Below, piece after piece: positions 6,560 to 13,492 of a stretch of 25,609 nucleotides of DNA. The notes under the pieces are model-generated. The model was given only the letters and a program-made list of their open reading frames with translations, ran no database searches and was not told where the DNA came from. The position numbers and the translations under genes were made by a program. Each line of letters begins with the position of its first letter. Positions within the stretch are counted from its first letter, which is position 1. The DNA is from JAZDJT01 sp043803845 (lineage in GTDB: Bacteria > Patescibacteriota > Minisyncoccia > Minisyncoccales > GCA-002788555): the NCBI GenBank assembly GCA_043803845.1, contig JAZDJT010000027.1, forward strand, positions 1 through 25,609. The letters are read 5' to 3'.

Positions 6560-8029
6560 CTATTCTTGCTTTTTTAGCGCCTCCTCGATGGCTTTCTTTA
6601 CCTCTTCTACGCTAGGCTCCTTTTTTCCTGAAAAAGACGTTGGTCTCTTTTTGCCTATCTCCCTTACCGAGATGTGTTTGGATGTTATATTCTTTTGGAC
6701 AACCGTTCCCTCTTTTCTTTCTCTTCTTTCCTCCTCGATGACTCTTTTAGCTCCTTCGGTACCGCTCCAGCGGGCAATCTTGGCTTCCACTTTATTCCTT
6801 AAAGTGCCGTATCTCTCGCGCGAGACATTGACAATTTTTTCTTTATAGCTCTGAAACGGTTTTTCCACCGGCGGAAGCGTAATAGAAAGGAAAGGACGAG
6901 AGGATACGCCGTCAATCATCAGTCTCAAGTATATATAATATTTTGGTAAATTAACAAGGTCATTCAAAGAAAATTCCGGAAGAAACTCTTTCTCCAGGAA
7001 TTCGGCGTCTGCCGCTCCTACGCGGAAGCACATCATGGTTCCGATGTTTCCGAAAACAGCGTCCCGCACGGTTTCTTCCATCTGTGTGATGTATTGATGG
7101 GCCAATATTAGGGACAGTCTGTATTTTCTCGCTTCAGACAGAATACTGACAAAAGCCTCGGTGGCAAAATTCTGGAACTCGTCGACATAAAGAAAAAAAT
7201 CTTTTCTTTGGGTCTCCGGCATATCCACTCTCGACATCGCAGCCAGCTGCAGTTTTGTGATAAGTAACGCTCCCAAGAGCCTAGATGTGTCTTCTCCGAT
7301 TTTTCCCTTAGACAAATTCAGGATTAAAATCTTCCCCTCGTCCATTATCTTCCTCATATCGATAGCCGATTTAACCTGACCTATAATATTGCGGATAATC
7401 GGGGAGGAAATGAATTGTCCAACCTTGTTCTGTATGGGAGCGATAGCTTCTTCACGAAACCTATCCGGGTAATGGGAGAATTCGTGAAGCCAAAAACTTT
7501 TTATAGTCGGATCAGTGATGCGCTGGATTATTTTTGTTCTATATTCCCTATCAGACAACATTCGGTTGACTCCCAAAAGAGTGGTTCCGGGTACTTCCAA
7601 GAGAGAGAGGAGAGTGTTGTTTAAAATGTATTCCATTCTCGCCGACCAGACATCGGGCCATATTTTTTTAAAAACACCCAATAGGCCCGTCGCCACAAGA
7701 TGACGATGGCTGATATCAACTTTTTCCATTGCGTTGAAGGCTATCGGATAGTCAATGTCAGATGGATCAAGGTAAACTACGTCGTTAACCCTACTCTTTG
7801 GCACAAAGTCAAGCATTTTTTCGGCAAACTCGCCGTGGGGGTCAACGATTCCCACCCCCTTGCCTTCTTGAATGTCCTGAATCGCCATATTCTCCAGGAG
7901 TGCGGTTTTACCCATGCCGGTTTTCCCGATAATATAAACATGCCGACGTCTATCGTCAATTTTTATTCCAAATTTTTTCTCACGATTGTGATAAACAGCT
8001 TTGCCAAGATGAATTAACTTTTCTCTCAT
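6560..8029 (-). CDS. VirD4/TraG-HerA-like type IV secretion ATPase
   Basis: A 489-residue P-loop ATPase resembling the coupling-protein-type motors that feed DNA or protein into type IV secretion machines. Walker A is IIGKTGMGKT (Gly35-Thr42), followed by GVGIVDPHGEFAEKML, a hallmark of this group. Walker B is FFLYVDEFQNF with Asp283 and Glu284, then a sensor-like AHQYITQM. No transmembrane segment is visible; the membrane part is presumably supplied by the neighbour at 8047-9336. The last 75 residues are charged and low in complexity. I chose the ATG at 8029 because the frame is open to 8194, but that extension lies inside the upstream gene, is Cys/Arg-rich and unlike the family, whereas MREKLIHLGKAVYHN leads directly into the domain. 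DNA versus protein substrate cannot be told. Confidence 0.87.
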   Translation of the reverse strand: MREKLIHLGKAVYHNREKKFGIKIDDRRRHVYIIGKTGMGKTALLENMAIQDIQEGKGVGIVDPHGEFAEKMLDFVPKSRVNDVVYLDPSDIDYPIAFNAMEKVDISHRHLVATGLLGVFKKIWPDVWSARMEYILNNTLLSLLEVPGTTLLGVNRMLSDREYRTKIIQRITDPTIKSFWLHEFSHYPDRFREEAIAPIQNKVGQFISSPIIRNIIGQVKSAIDMRKIMDEGKILILNLSKGKIGEDTSRLLGALLITKLQLAAMSRVDMPETQRKDFFLYVDEFQNFATEAFVSILSEARKYRLSLILAHQYITQMEETVRDAVFGNIGTMMCFRVGAADAEFLEKEFLPEFSLNDLVNLPKYYIYLRLMIDGVSSRPFLSITLPPVEKPFQSYKEKIVNVSRERYGTLRNKVEAKIARWSGTEGAKRVIEEERRERKEGTVVQKNITSKHISVREIGKKRPTSFSGKKEPSVEEVKKAIEEALKKQE

Positions 8030-8046
8030 GATATATAAAAAATAAA

Positions 8047-9336
8047 TTAGGCGGGTAGCACCGGCGGCGGTCCACCCTTTTTTATTTCTACTCGTGGAGC
8101 AGCGGAGGAAGGAGCAACCGTCTTGCCTGGAAAGTGATAGATCGTAGCCAACTCGGCGGTTGAAAAAACATAAGGCTTTCTGTGCCATGGCCACATTCTT
8201 TTAGAATAATACCTAAAATTTTTTTTCTTTCTTACAAAAAGTCTTCTATCCTCAAAAAACCAGGGGAGAACTTTTGTTTTGGTCTTATCGGGTTTAAAGC
8301 CATTGAGGTTAACAGTAGAGAATTGGGTAAAGGCACCCATTATAGCGGCGACACCTCTTGCCGGAGAAAAAATTTCTCTTTTAGCGACGTAAATAAAGCG
8401 AAGATTAGTTTCGTACATGTATTTACCAAGATTCTCTTCGGTAGCTCTTACAGCTTCGGCCTCACCCGGACTCAGTCTCATCAGACCGAGGTCTAATTTT
8501 TCTGGTCCTTGCTCTTCAAGGTGCGAGGGGATAGGCTGACCTTCGACCAGTACCTTCCATATATCTCCAGGCACCTTAGAAAGTGAGAGAGGATCGAGAA
8601 TCCCCATTTTTTTCTCTTCAGGTCTTTTCATTAACTTGTTAACCAGCTTTTTACTCTCTTCCAGATATGGATGTTCGTCGTCAGTTACCGGAGCGGCTTT
8701 AATCTGTATCCAGACCTCTTCGCCTTCTTTTAAGTTGCTGTATATTTCAAAAAGCCCAGCCAGAGGATCTACTTTTTTTTCTTCTCGCGTTAACTCTGTC
8801 TCCCAATAATTATATGTTCTAATGGGGAAAGTGTCGGATCTTGTCAATTGCAAGTCAGAAGCCCAAATATCGTAATCCTCGTTCGGCAGATCTTTGCCGA
8901 ATTTGTATACGTAATCCTGGGCTTCTACGACTTGGGCGTCGGGGTATTCGCCGTAGATAGCCGACTCCAGCACGGTGCGGCGCACCTCCGGCATTCTTAT
9001 ATAAAAATGTATTTCTCCGCTGCTCCCGACGATATCAAAAGTATAATATTCCATCCACCTTGTGCTTACCCAGTAATCTCTAACGTTGGCAGGCGGGTCG
9101 TACATATTCCAGATAGTATGGAAAAAATTTTCCATCGCCTTGGGAGTCTTTTCCACCTCGGCAGGAATCTTCACTTCCAAAATCACCCATTTTATCGGGT
9201 CGTAATATTTAAGGTCTCTACCCGCCCAAAGCCAAAGATACTTTGCTGGCTTATAAAGAAAAATCGCCAGCCATAGCCACCATAAGCTCCCGAGTATGCT
9301 AAGAAATTGGGAGAGATAAAGGATATAATCCCTCAT
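8047..9336 (-). CDS. Large membrane-anchored partner of the VirD4-like ATPase (DUF8128-like)
   Basis: A 429-residue protein of unknown function, encoded 17 nt upstream of the ATPase. One N-terminal membrane segment (about residues 9-36, very Trp/Leu rich: SLWWLWLAIFLYKPAKYLWL) anchors a large mixed alpha/beta body. Two recurring blocks, ILEVKIPAEVEKTPKAMENF and EVWIQIKAAPVTDD, resemble paired ferredoxin-like domains. The tail, VEIKKGGPPPVLPA, is proline-rich. From memory this is the CPR family catalogued as DUF8128, regularly next to a VirD4/HerA-like ATPase; the number should be confirmed. Since the ATPase lacks its own membrane anchor, I infer that this protein provides membrane recruitment. 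No signal-peptide cleavage site and no Shine-Dalgarno are seen. Confidence 0.72.
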   Translation of the reverse strand: MRDYILYLSQFLSILGSLWWLWLAIFLYKPAKYLWLWAGRDLKYYDPIKWVILEVKIPAEVEKTPKAMENFFHTIWNMYDPPANVRDYWVSTRWMEYYTFDIVGSSGEIHFYIRMPEVRRTVLESAIYGEYPDAQVVEAQDYVYKFGKDLPNEDYDIWASDLQLTRSDTFPIRTYNYWETELTREEKKVDPLAGLFEIYSNLKEGEEVWIQIKAAPVTDDEHPYLEESKKLVNKLMKRPEEKKMGILDPLSLSKVPGDIWKVLVEGQPIPSHLEEQGPEKLDLGLMRLSPGEAEAVRATEENLGKYMYETNLRFIYVAKREIFSPARGVAAIMGAFTQFSTVNLNGFKPDKTKTKVLPWFFEDRRLFVRKKKNFRYYSKRMWPWHRKPYVFSTAELATIYHFPGKTVAPSSAAPRVEIKKGGPPPVLPA

Positions 9337-9383
9337 TGTTTTTTGTAGCTTTCAAATCCGAAGACTTGTTTTGAAAGAGATTT

Positions 9384-10409
9384 TTACAGAGCGTAGTTTC
9401 CCTCCCTGGTCTTTTTGAAGTATTGGAGATTAAGGGCAATGGTACTTTCTTTTACCAATCTTTGTTCTTTCACTTTCTCAATTAGGTCTCCACGGGAGAG
9501 TTCACCTTCTCTTTTTAACAACTCCTTTATTATATCTCTTACGGTTCCCTCTTTGTAGCCCCAGTCCCGAAGAGCGTAAACGCCCCTTCCTACCAGAACG
9601 AATTCAGGGTCTTTTATTAATTCATTATGAAGAGTATTAACGTGAACCGGCGATTGCAAATCGCTTTCGATAATCCGAGCCAATTCTCTGAAATGAACGG
9701 GTTTACCTTCTTTCTTCAAAATCAGATAAGCTTTCTCTCTCACTCCTTTTGGGTTAACCTCGGGCCAGCAGAAAAGGCCGTATTCGCCGAAGGGATTAGA
9801 CTCGATTATCTTGGAAACCTCAATATAGGATAGAATGTGCCCCTTCTTGAAGTCTTTTCGTAGGGCTTTCCGAGCCCTTTCTCTCCCTATCTCTAGGATT
9901 TCTTCTTGCTTGAGCAGCTTTTTTTTCTTCTCCAGTAATTCTATCAAGAGACTGTCTATTCTTCTAGCTATTTCCTCCGCTTCTTTCTTTGTCTCCCAGA
10001 AAGAATAAAAATCGGGAGTATCATATTTGTAAGAAAAGTATTTTCCGAGATCGAGGAGTAATACGAGATAGGGACGGTATCCGACGTCTGGTACGAGATA
10101 TGATTCCAAAAGATCCTCCTTTTTCAGCCCTCCATTGTCATCAATGAAATACTTAATTTCCAAGAGAGGTTCTCTCAGTCGAGAGAATTTTGGAGAGTTG
10201 CGAAGAGTATCGATGCTCTTTTTTTCGATTTGTCTCACCCTCTCCCTGGTTATGCCGTAATCATCGCCGATGCTCTCCAGCGTTTCTTGCGAGGGCAACT
10301 CCTGGTTTTCCCCAATGCCAAAGCGTCGAGATAGTATATTTCTCGACCTGTCGGGTATGTCTCTTAATATCTCATCGATTGTCTTTTTGTAGCCTGTTAT
10401 TTGGAACAT
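9384..10409 (-). CDS. Sigma-70 region 4-like plus HARE-HTH DNA-binding protein
   Basis: A 341-residue putative transcription regulator. Residues about 20-70 match sigma-70 region 4: RNILSRRFGIG, then TLESIGDDYGITRERVRQIE, whose RERVRQIE recognition helix is the classic sigma-4.2 signature. Residues about 225-288 match a HARE-HTH winged helix as in the RNA polymerase delta subunit: REKAYLILKKEGKPVHFREL, then EFVLVGRGVYALRDWGY. A third, winged-helix-like segment follows (TVRDIIKELLKREGELSRGD). There is no sigma region 2, so it should not open promoters by itself; an accessory RNA polymerase factor or a repressor is more likely. It is first in the minus-strand operon, 47 nt upstream of the membrane partner gene. 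AGAGGAAG sits almost against the ATG, too close to be a good Shine-Dalgarno. Confidence 0.85.
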   Translation of the reverse strand: MFQITGYKKTIDEILRDIPDRSRNILSRRFGIGENQELPSQETLESIGDDYGITRERVRQIEKKSIDTLRNSPKFSRLREPLLEIKYFIDDNGGLKKEDLLESYLVPDVGYRPYLVLLLDLGKYFSYKYDTPDFYSFWETKKEAEEIARRIDSLLIELLEKKKKLLKQEEILEIGRERARKALRKDFKKGHILSYIEVSKIIESNPFGEYGLFCWPEVNPKGVREKAYLILKKEGKPVHFRELARIIESDLQSPVHVNTLHNELIKDPEFVLVGRGVYALRDWGYKEGTVRDIIKELLKREGELSRGDLIEKVKEQRLVKESTIALNLQYFKKTREGNYAL

Positions 10410-10436
10410 CTTCCTCTACGAAGTTAAAGATTTTTT

Positions 10437-10465
10437 ATATTAACTTATTTTTCTATTATTGTCAA
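10437..10465 (-). promoter_or_regulatory. Probable promoter of the sigma-4/HARE-ATPase operon
   Basis: On the minus strand a perfect TTGACA at 10465-10460 is followed after 17 bp by TAATAT at 10442-10437 (4 of 6). Transcription would start near 10430, about 20 nt before the ATG at 10409. A second TTGACA (10487-10482) lies 22 bp further upstream and overlaps the murA -35 box on the other strand. Confidence 0.55.
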
Positions 10466-10480
10466 ATCATTTTTATCTGC

Positions 10481-10509
10481 TTGTCAAGCCACCTGATTTT
10501 TTGTATAGT
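10481..10509 (+). promoter_or_regulatory. murA promoter with near-leaderless spacing
   Basis: TTGTCA at 10481-10486 (5 of 6), a 17-bp spacer and TATAGT at 10504-10509 (5 of 6). Exactly 10 nt separate the -10 box from the murA ATG at 10520, so transcription should begin about 3-5 nt before the start codon. No Shine-Dalgarno fits in that leader. Confidence 0.72.
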
Positions 10510-10519
10510 TTTAATCGAT

Positions 10520-11821
10520 ATGTCAGGAAAAGACTATTTTATTATTGAGGGCGGGAAGCGTTTGAGGGGAGAGATAGAGATAAAAGGATGCAAAAACGCC
10601 GCAACCCCCATAATCGCTGCGGCTCTTTTAACAAAAGAGCCATGCTTTATCGAAAATCTGCCACTGGTTGAAGATATTTTCAGGATGTTGGAGATTGTTG
10701 AGAGTCTAGGAGCAGAAGTAACTTGGCAAGGAGAAAGAAGCGTGAAGATAGTGGCGAAAAACATCAACCCAAGTTTAATAAAAGAAGACTTGGTGATGGT
10801 TTTGCGTTCGTCGGTGTTTCTTTTGGGGCCTTTGCTCGCCCGTTTCGGCAGAGTCTCTCTGCCAAAGCCAGGAGGTTGCTTAATCGGTGTAAGGCCGATT
10901 GACGCACACCTGGACGGTTTTTCGCAAATGGGAGCAAAGATTAAAAGGGTCAAGGGTCAAATCTGCAAGTACGTTTTGTCCACCGATAAAAAGTTAGTTC
11001 CCACCGAAGTCGTACTGCCGGAATTTAGCGTCACCGCAACAGAAAATATCATGATGGCTTCGAGTCTCATTGGAGGGATGACGACTATCAAAATCGCTGC
11101 TCTGGAGCCGCACGTCAAAGACCTGGGCAAGGTTCTTTCGAAGATGGGGGTAAAAATAAATTGGCTGGCCGACCACACACTAGAAGTCAAAGGCGCAAAA
11201 AGATTAAAGGGCTTTTCCCACTCCCTAATTTATGATCCTGTCGAGGCGGGCTCTTTTTTAATCTTAGCTGGTCTGGCTGGCGACGATGTGACAATAAAAA
11301 ATGTGCCGCTTCCTCTCCTAGACAGTGTAACTAAAAAAATAAAGGAATTTGGTATTTACGTCAAAAAAATCAGAGGGCGAGGAGGTTTATTCCAGGTTAA
11401 AGTAAAAAGACCTAAAAAGATTTTGCCAGTTTCTAAGATCCAGGTTCTACCTTATCCTGGCATTCCGACCGATCTTCAGTGCGCTTTCGGAGTACTGGCT
11501 AGTCAAGCGTCGGGAGAAACCCTGATTCACGATCCTCTCTACGAAAACAGATTGAGGTACTTAAAAGATTTAGGTAGAATGGGGGCCAAGATATCGTTTC
11601 TCGATCCTCACCGTGCGATTATCAAAGGGTCGGCGAAACTTCACGGCACCAAGGTGCATAATTACGACTTAAGGTCTGGTGCGGCTCTGATTATAGCTAG
11701 TTTGATTGCCAAGGGGGAAAGTATTATATTTAATGCTTATCAGGTTGACAGAGGTTATGAAAAAATAGAAGAAAGATTAAAGAAGATAGGGGCAGACATC
11801 AAAAGAGCTAAAAAGGATTAA
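10520..11821 (+). CDS. murA: UDP-N-acetylglucosamine 1-carboxyvinyltransferase MurA
   Basis: MurA transfers enolpyruvate from PEP to UDP-GlcNAc, the first committed cytosolic step of peptidoglycan synthesis and the fosfomycin target. The 433-residue protein has the two-domain EPT fold with KGCKNAATPIIAAALL at the N-terminus (Lys25, Asn26 at the substrate-binding positions), the catalytic loop PGGCLIGVRPIDAHLDGF with Cys120 (the residue alkylated by fosfomycin, retained here) and the C-terminal VDRGYEKIEERLKKIGAD. I set the start at 10520 because the frame runs open upstream to 10190, but that stretch is antisense to the neighbouring gene, contains the murA promoter and has no MurA similarity. 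The mreB start lies 3 nt after its stop. Identification is firm. Confidence 0.97.
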   Translation: MSGKDYFIIEGGKRLRGEIEIKGCKNAATPIIAAALLTKEPCFIENLPLVEDIFRMLEIVESLGAEVTWQGERSVKIVAKNINPSLIKEDLVMVLRSSVFLLGPLLARFGRVSLPKPGGCLIGVRPIDAHLDGFSQMGAKIKRVKGQICKYVLSTDKKLVPTEVVLPEFSVTATENIMMASSLIGGMTTIKIAALEPHVKDLGKVLSKMGVKINWLADHTLEVKGAKRLKGFSHSLIYDPVEAGSFLILAGLAGDDVTIKNVPLPLLDSVTKKIKEFGIYVKKIRGRGGLFQVKVKRPKKILPVSKIQVLPYPGIPTDLQCAFGVLASQASGETLIHDPLYENRLRYLKDLGRMGAKISFLDPHRAIIKGSAKLHGTKVHNYDLRSGAALIIASLIAKGESIIFNAYQVDRGYEKIEERLKKIGADIKRAKKD

Positions 11822-11824
11822 TCT

Positions 11825-12832
11825 ATGGCAAAAATAGGAATTGACCTGGGCACTTGCAATTCGGTTGTTTTTGTGAAAGGCAAAGGGATAGTTCTTTACG
11901 AACCTACCGTAGTCGCCGTCTCGCGTGAAGAGAACAAAATTTTAGCAATCGGCAGAGAAGCCAAGGAGATGATAGGTAAGACGCCGGACACCATAACCGC
12001 CTACAGGCCCCTTAAAGAGGGTGTTATCGCCGACTTCAGGGTGACGGAGGCGATGATTCGTTACTTTTTGAGAAAAGCTCAGAGAGGCTCTTTTTCTTTC
12101 TTGCGTCCGGAAGTACTGATAGGAATTCCAGCTGGTGCAACCTCAACGGAGAGGAGAGCGGTTATCGAAGCGGCCTTGAAAGCCGGTGCCAGAGAAGCCT
12201 TTGTTGCTAAAGAACCTATCCTCTCGGCTATTGGAGCCGGTATTCCTATAAATTCCTCTGTTGGTAACATGATTGTAGATATTGGAGGGGGCACTTCGGA
12301 AGTAGCAGTCATATCTCTCGGGGGGATAGTTAACTCCTCGTCTGTCAGAGTCGGTGGCGACAAGATAGATCGCGCTATCGAAAATTACATCAAAGAAAAA
12401 TACGACCTGGCCATTGGTGACCAGACAGCAGAGAGAATCAAAATCGAAATAGGCAGCGCCCTCCCCTTAGAGGAAGAAAAAAAGATGAAGATAAAGGGCA
12501 GAGATCTTCTCTTGGGCCTACCTAAAACTATTGAGGTATCTTCGACTGAAATCTGTGAAGCTATTCAGGCAGAGTTGCAAGAGATTTTACAGAGTATCAA
12601 AAACGTTCTTAAGGAAACGCCTCCAGAGATAGCAGCTGACATAATTGAAAGAGGAATGGTGATTGCTGGAGGAGGAGCTATGTTGCGGAAAATCGATGAA
12701 TATTTTTCGATGCATACCGGCGTGCCTTCTCAGATAGCAGAGGAGCCTTTCTTTTGCGTAGCTAAGGGCACTGGCATAGTCTTGGAGCACCTCGATACTT
12801 ATAAAAAAAGCGTCATGTCGAAAAAAAGATAG
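11825..12832 (+). CDS. mreB: Rod-shape-determining protein MreB
   Basis: Bacterial actin that forms membrane-associated filaments and positions the elongation machinery of the cell wall. The 335-residue protein contains the actin-fold nucleotide motifs: phosphate-1 IGIDLGTCNSVVFVKG (residues 4-19; the usual MreB wording is DLGTANT), YRPLKEGVIADF, PAGATSTERRAVIEAALKAG, phosphate-2 MIVDIGGGTSEVAVISLGG and adenosine motif IAGGGAMLRKID. The C-terminal PFFCVAKGTGIVLEHL is typical of MreB. The start is 3 nt after the murA stop; AAGGA 7 nt before the ATG is one of few Shine-Dalgarno-like sequences in the window. MreC, MreD and RodA genes are not adjacent. It implies a rod-shaped, walled cell, in agreement with murA and murJ. 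Confidence 0.96.
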   Translation: MAKIGIDLGTCNSVVFVKGKGIVLYEPTVVAVSREENKILAIGREAKEMIGKTPDTITAYRPLKEGVIADFRVTEAMIRYFLRKAQRGSFSFLRPEVLIGIPAGATSTERRAVIEAALKAGAREAFVAKEPILSAIGAGIPINSSVGNMIVDIGGGTSEVAVISLGGIVNSSSVRVGGDKIDRAIENYIKEKYDLAIGDQTAERIKIEIGSALPLEEEKKMKIKGRDLLLGLPKTIEVSSTEICEAIQAELQEILQSIKNVLKETPPEIAADIIERGMVIAGGGAMLRKIDEYFSMHTGVPSQIAEEPFFCVAKGTGIVLEHLDTYKKSVMSKKR

Positions 12833-12844
12833 GTTTTAAACAGT

Positions 12845-12873
12845 TTGACACAGGTCGATAAAGAAAATATAAT
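12845..12873 (+). promoter_or_regulatory. Perfect consensus promoter of clpP
   Basis: TTGACA at 12845-12850, a 17-bp spacer, and TATAAT at 12868-12873: both hexamers match the sigma-70 consensus exactly. The -10 box ends 10 nt before the ATG at 12884, predicting a start at about 12880 and a leader of only 3-5 nt. The TTG that could be read as a start codon at 12845 is part of the -35 box. Confidence 0.88.
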
Positions 12874-12883
12874 AACTTTGCTT

Positions 12884-13462
12884 ATGAACCTAATTCCCAC
12901 AGTCATTGAAAAGTCGCCTCAGGGCGAGAGAGCTTATGACATCTACTCTCGCTTATTGAAAGAGAGAATTATTTTTCTTGGAGGACCGGTTAACGATGCG
13001 GTAGCCAATTTAGTTATCGCTCAGCTTTTGTTTCTCGATGGTCAAGACTCAAATCGAGACATAAAACTTTACATCAATAGTCCCGGCGGTTCTGTCACGG
13101 CGGGGCTGGCCGTATATGATACGATGCAGTATATTCGTTGCGATGTCTCCACGATATGTGTCGGTATGGCAGCTTCTATGGCAGCGGTTTTGCTGGCGGC
13201 AGGTAAAAAGGGTAAAAGATTTGCTCTACCAAATTCAGAAATCCTGTTGCATCAGGTAATGGGTGAGGCGGGAGGACAAGCGGTAGAAATTGAGATTTCC
13301 GCAAAACACATACTTAAAATAAGAGACAAGTTGAATAAAATTTTAGCAAAACACACTACCCAGTCGCTTAAAAAGATAGAAAAAGACACCGATAGAGATT
13401 TCTATCTTGAGACCGGAGAGGCGAAAGAGTATGGGATAATAGACGAGATAATCCAGGATTAA
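12884..13462 (+). CDS. clpP: ATP-dependent Clp protease proteolytic subunit
   Basis: ClpP is the tetradecameric serine protease that degrades proteins delivered by Clp ATPases. Starting at the ATG 12884 gives 192 residues beginning MNLIPTVIEKSPQGERAYDI, the standard ClpP N-terminus. The triad is then Ser98 (GMAASMAAV), His123 (LLHQVMG) and Asp172 (DTDRDF), the same numbers as in B. subtilis ClpP. Conserved INSPGGSVTAGLAVYDTMQ is present. An in-frame TTG at 12845 would add 13 residues, but it is the -35 box of a perfect promoter, so I reject it. The handle region has HQVMGEAGG where most homologues have HQPLGGAQG. tig follows 30 nt downstream; no clpX is present here. Confidence 0.96.
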   Translation: MNLIPTVIEKSPQGERAYDIYSRLLKERIIFLGGPVNDAVANLVIAQLLFLDGQDSNRDIKLYINSPGGSVTAGLAVYDTMQYIRCDVSTICVGMAASMAAVLLAAGKKGKRFALPNSEILLHQVMGEAGGQAVEIEISAKHILKIRDKLNKILAKHTTQSLKKIEKDTDRDFYLETGEAKEYGIIDEIIQD

Positions 13463-13492
13463 ATTTTTAGATTATCCAGGAAGATTATTATT

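Noticed and set aside
8030..8194. 55-codon in-frame extension of the VirD4-like ATPase
   Set aside because: It lies inside the coding region of the upstream membrane partner gene and has an atypical Cys/Arg-rich composition; ATG 8029 leads directly into the family domain.
10190..10519. 110-codon in-frame extension upstream of murA
   Set aside because: It is antisense to the confident sigma-4/HARE gene, contains the murA promoter and has no resemblance to MurA; the protein starts properly at 10520.
12845..12883. TTG start for clpP
   Set aside because: The TTG is the first half of a perfect -35 box; the next in-frame ATG gives the canonical ClpP N-terminus.
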